Positions 1 to 11,500 of a stretch of 64,000 bases of DNA are shown piece after piece. The DNA comes from Anastatus disparis. Lineage: Eukaryota; Arthropoda; Insecta; Hymenoptera; Eupelmidae. Location of the stretch: the NCBI GenBank assembly GCA_017163975.1, contig JAFFSR010000227.1, forward strand, positions 6,004,501-6,068,500. The letters are read 5' to 3'. Position 1 is the stretch's first letter; each line of letters begins with the position of its first letter. A program made the translations under genes and the position numbers. The notes beneath the pieces were generated by a model. The model saw only the letters and a list, made by a program, of their open reading frames with translations, was not told the DNA's origin and did not search any database.

Positions 1-204
1 ATTTTTTAATTTGACAAGCAGCAAAATATCAATAAAACTCGAGATAATCATCAGTTCGAGTCTCATTAACTATAATCACAAATATTTTCCAACATCGAGC
101 TTGCACTTTTGTAAAAAGTAATCTACACACCTTGAAAACAACAATCTAATTTAATCAAACTAACCTAAATTTTCTTATTTTTTTCTCTCTCTAAAACAAA
201 ACAG
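1..204 (+). other. Intron of SCAR (3' part)
   Basis: AT-rich sequence ending in a pyrimidine-rich tract and a CAG acceptor at 202-204, directly before the first SCAR exon in the window. The preceding exon is not in the window. Confidence 0.7.
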
Positions 205-2797
205 CCTCATAGGCCTCGGAACGAAGGTGGAAGTGGAGGTGGAGGTAGACATAAGAAGCGTGTAAGACAGCCACACAATACACGCGAACGTCAACGTCAA
301 ATTGCTGTTGGTCATGGTGAATATATAATGCCAGCACAGGGTATACAATATCGTACACCGCACAGTATACCAGATGAAGCTTTATTGGGTATGGTTATGA
401 CAGATCCAAGACCACCAAGGCCAAATAGTATTGAATTAAGACGTAGCTATCCACCTGAAGATCATCAACTTTACAGTCCGCCGATGTCGGAACACTATCG
501 TACAGCAAATTATGCTGGACAGGTAAGCACGTGGGATTATATAACTATTTATAACGCTGCCTCCTTATCTATTTTTCGAATTCTCGAAACGAATACCGAT
601 AACGTTTTAACTTATAATTGTAAATAAGATAAATGTGTGTTACAATAATCAGTATGGTGTTATCAGTGAGTTATACTAGGTTGTCGTTAAAGAATGCGTT
701 GTAAAAAATGTTATGCTGCTATCGTCGAAGCTATCGTTTGAAGAATATCGAGGTTTTTGTATATGAATGAGCAATTATTTTTTATAAATAAAAATATGCT
801 TTGTTATAATTGAATTTTTATCATTATTATATTCTCTGTCATTGCTGATGCAATTATAATCTTATTCATACTTTGATACAGGTTTCAGGTTATGAAGACA
901 GTGCGTATGGTTCGCATTATGCGCCAGGCCAAGGACACTCAGGAAGCGACACGTACCAAAGTCCTGGTGGTCCAGGTACCCCGAGCAGAGGTGGTAGAAA
1001 TCGACCTTCCCAACCACCACCGGCACCGCCTAGCAATGCATCTAGTAATTCAACGCCAACTATTGCTTCGGCAAATAATACTCCAACGAGAGGTAGGTCT
1101 ATGAGTACTGGAAGGGATACTCTGCCACCGCCACCACCACCACCTGGAGAAACAATGTCGCCACCTTCGATGAATGGTAAGTTGTAGTGATGAAAACGGA
1201 TTTTTTGTTTAAAAAACGTAACTAAGAGCATTATTTTTGAGAGTTACTACGACGCCAGTCATGTATACTTTTTATTATCATCTTATATAGGATTAACCTG
1301 TCAGTGAATGAATATAATATCTAATAATAAACATACACATGATAATAATTCCAAAGACTGACATCGTAAATTAAACTAATTACTTTGAAAAAAAGTTTAT
1401 TTTAAAAAGATTTAAAAAATGACATACTTATTAATTTGAGATGTTTATTCATAAGGTAACTAACTTTATAATTTCAAAAATTTTGTCATAAATTTTTGTA
1501 AATTAGAGAATGTATTTTTCTCTATTGTTTTGTCAACTATAGATCGCTTGTTTGAGATCCGACGCGCCACTCAACATTTTTTTATAGTTATTTGTGCCCA
1601 ATGTGTCTTTATTATTTATTGATGAACTTGACCTCATTCTTTATCACTGGAATTGTAACGCAATATGTGCACGTTCTTTAAGTTTTAATATTCACTTAGC
1701 TCATAAAAAATATAATTTTTTTAACACTAAATTGCGAGATATGTTTTACAATACCGGAATAATATTAAGGAATTTCTCTTTTAAAAGTATACAATTTTTA
1801 TTCTGCAATAATGTAAAAATAATATCTTTATATAATTTCTACTTAATGCAAATGTCAATAATAACCATTTTAAAAAATAATGAAACCTAAATATTTTAAT
1901 TTTATTTGTAGGTACGCTCCCGTCACACTTGCTTAGTAGGAATGGCAGTCGTGCGAACAGTCCGCTACCGAATCATCAATCTACTCCTACGTCGGTCTCT
2001 GGAGTTGGAATAATACCGTCAAGTGGTATCCATATGGTTGGACAAGTATTGCAAGTCAGTGTAGACGAGACAGAATCTGCGGTTCAAGACTTACCGCCGC
2101 CACCACCAACACCGGATCCAGCACCACCGCGTGCAGCCTCACCGCCTTGCAATATACCTCCACCGCCTCCACCACCTCCGCCACCACCTATCTCAAATGG
2201 TCCACCCGCGGCACCACTACCTATGACCAATGGCGATATTGCTAAAATGATCGTCAATAATCCTCCGAAACTTAAACCGCTCAAGAGTATAGTGGATGGA
2301 CAGCTGAGGAAACCTGGCAATCCTAATATGCCCGCGCCTGTTGATCCAAGAAATGATTTATTAAAGGCGATCAGAGATGGTAAGAGTTTTACGAAAAATG
2401 TTTTTATTTTATTTTATGTTGATTAAAATTGTATTTTATTGAAATATATTTAACCCTTGGTTGCCACACTTGTCACGTCCCATAAGGCATCTATGTTATT
2501 CTGGAGAAGTGTGGCAGCTAAGAGTTAAATAATTTTATATTAGTATTTAATATTTTTAAAGACATTCATCCGATAATATTTTTATTCTCTTATGATTGTG
2601 TAGGTATAAAATTGCGGAAAGTAGAAAAAATTGAACAGAAGGAAGTGGAACGAGTAAATGCATTAAACGATGTAGCATCAATTTTGGCTCGACGAGTGGC
2701 CGTTGAGTTTAGTGACAGTGATTCAGCTTCTGAAAGCGAATGCGATAGTGAAGGTTGGGGTGAGCAAGACAATACGAGTGCGACGAATGCTGCGTGA
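205..2797 (+). CDS. SCAR: SCAR/WAVE actin-nucleation promoting factor, C-terminal exons (partial)
   Basis: 3' part of the WAVE regulatory complex subunit that activates Arp2/3 downstream of Rac. Four coding exons fit together in frame: 205-522, 882-1176, 1912-2379 and 2604-2797 (TGA). All junctions have GT..AG borders and matching phases (0, 1, 1). Exon 1 gives a basic stretch followed by a region rich in prolines. Exons 2 and 3 carry runs of 7 to 11 prolines, the profilin/SH3-binding region. The end of exon 3 plus exon 4 is the VCA module: a WH2 motif (DPRNDLLKAIRDGIKLRKVE) that binds actin monomers, a central helix (RVNALNDVASILARRVAVEF), and an acidic tail with the expected tryptophan (SDSDSASESECDSEGWGE). 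The N-terminal SCAR homology domain lies upstream of the window. The exon order and the VCA sequence leave little doubt about identity. Confidence 0.95.
523..881 (+). other. SCAR intron, 359 bp
   Basis: Begins GTAAGC and ends ACAG; phase 0. I see nothing else in it. Confidence 0.85.
1177..1911 (+). other. SCAR intron, 735 bp
   Basis: Begins GTAAGT and ends TTGTAG; phase 1. AT-rich; no gene or recognisable repeat seen. Confidence 0.85.
2450..2528. mobile_element. 79-bp piggyBac-like MITE in a SCAR intron
   Basis: TTAA at 2450-2453 and at 2525-2528 flank a short element with inverted termini. The left end reads CCCTTGGTTGCCACACTT; the right end, on the other strand, reads CTCTTAGCTGCCACACTT. 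TTAA target sites with CCC-type ends are typical of piggyBac transposons. At this size it can only be a non-autonomous miniature element. Confidence 0.6.
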
Positions 2798-5700
2798 CCC
2801 GTCTCTCTACCACCAAATGCTACAGCTAAGGTCTCCTGAAGCCGAGAAAAATTTCCAAACGCGATTATATTTTAAAGGCTTTGACTTTCCTTTGTTTCTT
2901 TTATTATTTTTCTTTCACTATTTGTACACAAGTACGATTGGCTTTCGAGAATCAGCTGCGAAGTTGTTTTGCGAATGTCATCGTGGATATTCGCAGTTTT
3001 TGTTTAACTGTGTGATTTTAAATATTTTTTTACGTATGTGAAAAATTTTTTTTTACAACGCATTGTAGAGATTAAAATTAAAATTTCTTAATCAGAATTT
3101 TTTTATAAATTTATATTAACTTTTATTTTTTTATGTTATTGTCTTGTTTTTTTTTTGTAAAATAATTGATAATCATTCAAATTATTGCTTCAAGCAATTT
3201 TAATTTTTGTTATATTATGTGATTATTAAAATTAAAAATAAATTTTATCTACTAATCATTTAATGATAAAATTTTTATAGATATTTTTAATATCAATCAT
3301 CAGTTTTAAGAACGTTTATGTAAAAATAACGAAAGCTGCGAATGTTTGCATTAATAAAGCAACAAATTATTGAAAAAAAATTGATAGTATCGTACTATAG
3401 TTAGGTAGGTGACCTTGATTAACAACCAAAGTATTTGCCGGTACATTTCTTCTTACTTCTCTTACATAAGAAATAAAATCTTCCATAATGATTCTTTTAA
3501 ATACGAGCGTATGATAGAATGTTGAAATACAATTAAGAGATTTTTCTTAGAAACATTGAAATGTAGATATTATTTTCGGTAAATATGTATATCTCTTTTT
3601 TTAATGAAACAGAGCTATCATAGTAATATATTTGTATTACATTGATTATTTTTTAAATTTATTATTAGTTCTGGTGCCAACATCAATTAAATTTTTAAAT
3701 TATTTATAAATTTTACTCGAATTTTCTTTACTGATGTACATTTGAGCAGGGGAAAGAATTGTATCTATAAGTAAGAAAGAAAATGTTATTAATTTCCAAA
3801 CTCTCATGATTCCGGGAAAAAGTATAAGTGCTTATATTAAAAAAAGCTCATTAAAATAAAAAATGTGAAAAGCGCACAGCAAACGAAATGACAAGGAATA
3901 ATAAAAAAAGAAAGTAAATGTATTTTGGCACATTCCGCGTATTTTCAGACTATTGATTGTTAGTGCTAATTCCCAAGTATTTACTCTCATCATTGTAAAC
4001 TGAACATTCATAATTTATACCTAACATAGCTAAAGTTAAAATAAAATTCGAAAGAGGGCGATTAGTCAAGACATAATAGTGCTAAAAGAGCTTCAAAATG
4101 TTTTCTGAGAATTATAGAGTCAAACCAAAATACTCCATTGATTATAATAAGATGCAGTGAATTTGTAGGAATGGATACTTTCTTAAAAAAAAAATATTTT
4201 AGTGCTTAATGGAATGGAATTTTAAAAAGAAAAGGTATGAAATATCTAAATTGTAAGCATAATTAACTATTTGTTAACTATGATGAATGAATGTATCAAT
4301 CAATTTGTCCTCGATTGTGATTTTTTGCATCAATGTTGCTGAGATATAGAATAAAAAAAAATAAAAAAATGGTACGTAAGAGTAAGAAAGAAAAAAAATT
4401 GAAACATTGTGGTGGCGATAATATAAAGATTATATAAATGAAAAAAAGTATATTATAGAAATATATTATATCGATCGTTAAGATTATACATAATCTTACG
4501 TGTTGAAACAACGCTAAACATAACATTAGAAAAAAAGATAAAAATAGAAAGAAAGGCGTAATATAAAACAATTCTTTCTCTGGAGTATCGCAACAGCACA
4601 GCTAAAAATTTTGCGATATTTTGTTGCGTTAAAAAAATGAGATAAGAGCCTCTAACAAGGCAATTTTCATATATTTATTAAGGAGCGAGAAATATGTGGT
4701 CGAACGATGTTCTCCTATGGAGACGATTTGCGTTTCGACGCCTTTGTCCTTTCTTTCGACTCTAAAAAACGGTTTCTATGTATTGGCTTTGCCTTTTGTT
4801 CTTCGAGTACTTCGAATGTTTTTTGTATAAAAAAAGTATGCCAGTGCGCTAATGTTTTTTTTTTTGCGTATGTGATTAAGAGTGCGTGTATAACTTTTTT
4901 TTTTTTAATTTTTTTTTGTGCATCGAATGACAGAATTTATAATATACAGAACTTTTTTTTAGAGTGCTATAAAGTATGCATGTGATTCAACGGCAACGAC
5001 AACTGTACATTTCTTCTTTTTAAAGAAAACCAGAAAAGAAAACAAAATACGGCGTATCACCAAAAAAAGAGATCGCCGATTGTATTGAAAGATAATATAA
5101 TGTAAACTATAATCGATGACTTTTCTGTAATATGTTAATGTATAAATATAAAATTTATAAGCTAAATATATATATGAGAAAAAGAAAACGAGTAACTCTC
5201 TCGGAATGTGTAAGGATTTTAGGATTTATAAGTATTTTTAGCTAGCTATGTAACTCGCCAACTACTCTACAGTATTTAACAGGGGGATATAAAGAATTTA
5301 AAAAGAAAATAATCTTTAAAGAAGAAAAATAATGGAAAACTTTTTTGTAATATCGGACGCAAAAGGATTTAAGGGATAACGTGCTACTGATGTAATCTCT
5401 TTTTAACATCTTACATCAATAAATATCGATTAATGTTAATCGCTGTGAATCGTGATCGTATAAACGTATAAAAAAGTCTACGTGTTACCGAAAATAAACA
5501 TTTTTTCAATACCGTATTTACATCAGCTTTTCTGAAAAGAAGTGAAAATTGTGCAACTTTCATACTGTATTTTTCATGATAAAAAAAACTTTATCCTGCT
5601 CTAGCTTCTTTGATTATTAAAAAATAAAAATTGCTCAAAAATTTTTTCCAGAGCAATCTTATAAATTAACTTCTTAAAGAAGTCTTAAAGCATTTATTAC

Positions 5701-7350
5701 TTTTTTCGTTTTTCTCTATATTTAAAACCTGTAAGAGTTAAATTTACAATTTTATAATAAACTAAAAAATGAGGGTAAATAAACGGCGAGTGGTGAATTT
5801 ATCAGGTGAAAGAAAACTTGCAATAATATAAAAAAAATGCACTTATTTAAAAAAAAGAAATTACGTGTCCCGTACGCAACATAACGCAGTGATCGCTACA
5901 ATAAATACAAATAAAAATTGTACCATTACTGTCAACATTATTACATTTGTAGTAAAAAAAAACAAACTGTACAGAGCCAAATAAATCAAAAAATTTCATA
6001 AATTTCAACAAATAAGATAAAATTTATTTGTGTTGTACCTTATTCGATGCTTTAAAATAAATCAAATAGATTTTTAACTAAGCTATATAATTGCGAATCT
6101 TTCAGAGGATTTAAAAATTTTATTTTTGTTATATATTATTTTGTTACGTAATTTTTATTTCGAAAATGCTTTCAATCAGTTCACATTATTATTGTACATT
6201 AAATATGATTTTAAATTTATTATACTACGTACTGAAATTAAATTATAAAATTTATGTTTACCTTTCATTCGGAATTATTCAATATTAAAACTGTCAAATA
6301 ACTTCTGACAAATGTTTTAACATTTTCAATATCGTAATGGCGAATACCTGCTGCGTTAACTCAAACTTCGTATCATGTAATTTATAATTTAATTGAATTG
6401 TTTTAGCTTTATATTATATATATTTTTTGCGACGCAAAAACAATAAATAATTTTACCTCGAAAATATGCTCATTATTTTTTTTTATATTATTATAAAATA
6501 TATTTCTTGAAATATTATTAATTATTCTTAATTTGCTTTATGTAAATGCATGTACAAATGATTTTAATTTTTTGTATTATTTATTATTTTGAGAAAAATA
6601 TATGTTATAAAGTATAAAAAACTATTTAAGCTTATTTTTCTTAAGAATGACCTCATCGCAAAAGTGTGTTATGTTTTTAATTTTAATAAAAATTTTTACC
6701 AAGCAGACAGACCTAATTGATAATTTCTTTGGTAAGTTTTGTTTAAATTATTTTTAAATATTTATTTGAAGTATTTATCTTACTTACATGGTTCACATAC
6801 TGATGCATTTATTTACAAATTATTGTTGTTATAACGGGTATTTATTAAAGATTGATTTTTACATTTATTATTCTTTTAATTTATTTTGAATTGTAATAAA
6901 AAGTTTATAAAATATAGTTCTTACGTATAAATATATAGCTGTAGGAGTCTTTTAAATACGTTACAAGAAAAAAATTACACCATTAAAATTCGTTTATATT
7001 TGAATCTTAAATTTTTTTATTATTACGATATTTAAAAAATTATTATTATAAATTTTTCAAAAAAATTTAAGCACTTGTAATGTGTTATATAGCAATGATT
7101 TTTAGTTTTTTTCAATTTTTTTAAATATTGATTTAATATGTTTTTCATTGATTAAAATAAAAGTTAATTTTAAATAAAAAACGTATATTCGTAAAAATTA
7201 TTTTAATGTTTTAAAAATTATATTCCTTGATTATTCATTTATATACTCAAAATAAATCGAGTTTTATTAACAGTCGATGTGAAATATTTCTCAATTTTAA
7301 TTAATTCATACTCTTTTTATTTTAATAATGCATAAACAATAATAATCGCT
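2798..7350 (+). other. SCAR 3' UTR, then gene-free AT-rich sequence
   Basis: No supportable gene. The SCAR 3' UTR must begin at 2798. AATAAA signals are frequent (for example near 5413 and 5496), so its end cannot be fixed by eye. The rest is low-complexity AT-rich DNA; the few short open frames look random. Confidence 0.5.
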
Positions 7351-7464
7351 TAAGTCGTCAGTGGCTCATTCGGTAGAGTGATAGATTTATTCGACCTCCG
7401 TCGCTAATTAGCATTACAATGATAGCATAAATACAGCGACGATAAATAGAATTGAAAAAAAAAA
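7351..7464 (+). repeat. tRNA-derived SINE, internally deleted copy
   Basis: The head (GTGGCTCATTCGGTAGAGTG, the A-box region) is joined directly to the SINE 3' body (CTCCGTCGCTAATTAGCA) and an A-rich tail. The B box and the middle found in the copy at 8316 are missing. Confidence 0.7.
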
Positions 7465-7780
7465 GTTTACTCAAATTATTGCACAGTATTGTACAGTAAA
7501 AGTACGGTTAAATTATTAATTTTTATGCCGATTTGCATGAAAATTAATGTACAAACTAGAAGCAAGCTTCTAATTTTGCATCGAATTTAATGTTTATATC
7601 ATTTTACACTGTAAAATTTCAAGCAACAAAATATTAGAATTGATAAAAAAAATATTAATCGATACTGAAGATAATCACATAAAAATTGATAATTTTAACA
7701 TATCCAAGCATAAAAAATTTTAAATCACATAGAGGTATAAGCATGAATTTTGAAAAAAGCTATGATTGACATCGCTCCGC

Positions 7781-7969
7781 ATGGCCTACAAGGGATTTAC
7801 AGTTCAACAAATTAATGCTAAAATTTTTATTTCAAATCTAGATGATGGAATAACTGATGCAGACATGAATAAAATGATAAATGTAATTGATCCATAGGTA
7901 TCAGCTAAAATCAGTTTCGAAGGAAACGAAAATGCCTTTATAGTTAGAGTAGATGCAACGGTATAACAA
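7781..7969 (+). pseudogene. Possible RRM (ALY/REF-like) remnant
   Basis: About 62 codons from ATG 7781 with one in-frame TAG. The best part reads KIFISNLDDGITDADMNKM, which resembles the RNP-2 and helix 1 segment of the RRM in ALY/REF export adaptors (a KLLVSNLDFGVSDADI-like pattern). Past the stop the same frame continues with SAKISFEGNENAF. No splice context and no full domain are present, so chance resemblance is possible. If real it is a decayed, probably processed, fragment. Confidence 0.25.
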
Positions 7970-8315
7970 TAAATAAAAGCAAAATAAAAATAACATCGTT
8001 AATAAAAGTTCCAAAATCAAATGAAGATCGAGGCAATGTTTTTTCTGTGCGAGGTAAGAGAAATACCATTAAAGAATATAAACGGTTGATAACAAATAAA
8101 AAAAAACAAACGATACCAAATTCAGAAATTATCAACAGCAGAACTTAACGTGGAATTTGATATATACACGAAGAAAAGAAAAAAAATACCACCATAAATT
8201 TTCAATATCTTCATATATGCATATAAATTTAATAATTATATGGTTCTGAATAATTTTAAAATAAAGACGCCAACTTTAATATTAATTGTATAATCAAAAT
8301 AAACATTTGAAAGAT

Positions 8316-8508
8316 GAGCAGGTCTGTGGCTCAGTCGGTAGAGTATTGGATTCGTAATCTCGGGGCTCTGAGTTCGAATCCCGCTCTCGGCAAGCACCAC
8401 TGTACGTTACATGTGCTTTGTTCACAAACACAGTTACAAGCTCCGTCGCTAATTAGCATAGCAAAAGTAGCATAGCATAAATATAGCGAGGTTAAAAAAA
8501 AAAAAAAT
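8316..8508 (+). repeat. tRNA-derived SINE, full-length copy
   Basis: The best-preserved member of the main SINE family in the window. It has an A box (TGTGGCTCAGTCGGTAGAG), a B box (GAGTTCGAATCCC), a tRNA-unrelated body (GTACGTTACATGTGCTTTG .. GTCGCTAATTAGCATAG .. ATATAGCGAGGTT) and a poly-A-like tail. The A and B boxes act as an internal Pol III promoter. The anticodon-like loop reads TTCGTAA, which suggests a tRNA-Thr-like origin, but that is weak. Confidence 0.85.
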
Positions 8509-11500
8509 AAATAGATTTCACGGTATTACAATAATATTCTTTTTTAGTGTAGCAAAATGTTGTTGATCTAAAAGAGGACTAGATTGTTGATTATTTGATC
8601 CTGAAGATAGTGGTGGCGAAGACGCATTTTCTGAACTATAGTGCTAGAGGCATCACTAGTAATATATTATTTTGATGAAAAAATGATATATTTTTGGAAA
8701 AAAAAAGAAAAAAGTTTATTTAATTAAATTTATCTAATTAAGTTTATCTAATTAGTAAATAGTGCTCTTCAAAAATACACCAGCTAATCTTGTAACGCGT
8801 GGATAAAAATTTTCATCAAGCAAAAAGCTTCTAGTAAATCAAGAGTTTTTAAATAATTATGGAAATTTAATTTAAAATTAAAATATAATTTGCTTATGAG
8901 TGATATGATAAATACAATATTTACAAGTATATTTAATTGAATTCAATTATTTTTTACTAAAATACAAAACGTTACGTAACTTTAATTAGTCAACCCCATA
9001 ATTTCTCATTAAAATTTTCTTTTCAACCTATCTATTATTATCAATAAATAAAATAAGTTTTACACAATAGATGCAATATATTTATCTTTTCAATAATAAC
9101 AATTGAGCTACTTGAAAGACGATAGCTTTAAATTTTTATTTTCATTTTATTCAATATCTCCGTACAAAGAAGAGGATTAATAAAAAAAAAAGAGAAAAGC
9201 AAATCCAATTACACGTAACGATGTATAGCATAAAATAATCCTCATGGGTCCATCATCCAAAGTATCTTTATCTAAGTTTACAATCGATGCACTTTTACCC
9301 CAAGAGAGTTTTTTCATACTGTTTGACTTTGCTTATAAAAGTACGCTGAAATGATTTTATGCGATGATAATCGATTCCTTTACTTTAAAAATTAGTCGAA
9401 TATGTAGTAAAAAGGAAACTTGGGAAAAGATTGAAGAATTTCAATAGTATTGAATTATCGAAAGATTAAAGAGTTAAAAAATCTTTTGAAAATTAATTAA
9501 AAATTAAGATAATGAACTGTTATTATTGGCTTATACATTTCAACATTTGATGTTCGTTTATTACAAATAATTGATTCAATTAACGAATGAAATGAGTTCT
9601 TGTTATTTAATCATTAAATTGGATTTTAAAGTAAATATAATAAGCTAATAATAATTGTAAAATTTTAAAAAAATTATCTTTATTTTAAAATAAATAATTT
9701 ATAAAAAAGTAATTCGACAATTCTAATTATTTTTATGGATTTTCAGACATTGATTTACAATAAAAGCTTTCTTGATCGTTAGTTTATAACTTAATGACTT
9801 TTTACAAAGACAAAGCAATGCATATCTTTGTTAATATTAAACAGTTAATTACAAAGACAAAAGCTTTTACGATATAACTAAAAATTTGAATTCCTCAATA
9901 CCGTAAAGGAATGAAAAAAAAATCAATTCATCTTCATCAAGATCTTAATTTTTAAGAAGCAGCAAGTATAAAGTAAACCCTTGTAAAAAGTAACCACGGC
10001 AGTGCTTTGAAGTTTTCTTAAGATATTTTTTTTTCCTCAGCAACAAGTAAAAAAAGAAAGTTAACCGAAGAAAAAAATGGAATACTGTAAAAGCTTTTGA
10101 CTTAATGCTTTTTCGCAAAATTTTCATCTCACTGAGCTCTCTGTTTTTTTTTTAACGAATATTTGTATATTTACTCTAATGATCCTTTTGATGAAACTTT
10201 TGGTTTTCTTTAAGCCTGATTGTAATGTATGAGCTTTAGCAGTAATTCAAAAGAACAAAGTAATTTTTATTTAATGAATGACAAAGTTAAACAATAGAAA
10301 ATAAAATAAGTTTATGTAAATGATGCTCATTTTATTTGTATACAAATAAAATGAGCATCGTGCCAATTTGTTTTTATTTTTTAATTAGTCAAATGTTCAT
10401 CCTTTAAAAAATGACGCTTGTACAACAATTTTTTGATAAAAAAAAGTAATATGATTAATTTTAAAATTTTTATAATTTGATTTGCCATTAATATTTTTTA
10501 ACAAGAAAAGGTGTTTTTTTATAATAGTAGGATTGATAAAAGAGTTTTTAATTATAATAAAACATACAAAAGCGTTTTAAGTGTAAAAAAATCTTATTTT
10601 TGCCCAAAACTTAACAATAACTTACGGTTCCAGTAAATTTCAACATATTTTCTGACACTTTTTCTGATTTCATTGCATTATTACACTTTTTTACATTTCT
10701 TTTTTTATTATTCATAAAAACATTTAAAAGAGCTTATTTTTCGACATATTTTTAAAAGCTTTTACTTTTAAAAGTATTTTTCTTTCCTTTTTTTAAGAAG
10801 TTCAGAAAATCACAATTTCAGAAGGCTCTCATGCTTAAAAACCACTAGGCAGCACAAAATATTTCCAGTCATAAAAGCTTGAAAACAGTAGAGTATACAT
10901 ACTTTTTTTTCCCTTACAGTTCTCATCTCACTTTTTTCTCGTAAAATTTGAAACTTTCAAGACTCTCTTTTCCCAAAGTGGCAGTATCTTGTAGTAAAAG
11001 TAATGGGCCAAGACAAACCTTAAGGTGAGCTTTAAAAAGAAAGAAATATTGAATACATAAAAAATTTTTTCTTCGAGTCATTTACCGCTCGACACGTGTT
11101 TTACTGGTAGTTTATTATAATTCTTGATTAATAATTTAAAGCTTATAATTAATAAATGGACGACGCATCTTTCAGAATGACTTTTATTTAAATCATAAAA
11201 GTCAAGTGAAGAAATCCAAATAAATTATAGATGCAAAGTGTTAGAATAAAGAATAGTATAAATAGTTTTTGAATTAAAGTTTATTTTTAATGAATAAAAG
11301 TTGAATGATACGTAACTTTCAAGGAATCATAAGAAAAGAGTACTCTCATCGGTTGCTAGGTCTTTTCACAGAGAACAAATTTTTCGACTTTCACTTATAG
11401 TCGGAAAAGTATCAAACCGGATATTATATTTTATTTTATTATTTTTCCTCAACTATTTTTTTAAATCTTCAGTTTTAATAGCCACGAATTAGTTTTAATA

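Noticed and set aside
2084..2320. Glycine-rich minus-strand open frame
   Set aside because: Mirror image of the SCAR polyproline codons.
2703..3041. 112-codon open frame overlapping the SCAR stop
   Set aside because: It overlaps the last SCAR exon in another frame and runs into the T-rich 3' UTR; composition and position explain it.
4296..4985. Open frames of about 90 codons on both strands after SCAR
   Set aside because: Translations are phenylalanine/isoleucine-rich from T runs, without domain, splice context or start context; probably UTR sequence.
8316..8395. tRNA gene (A and B boxes, CGT anticodon-like loop)
   Set aside because: The same sequence with the same non-tRNA body and A-rich tail occurs at six places in the window, some truncated or inverted. 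It is a SINE head, not a functional tRNA.
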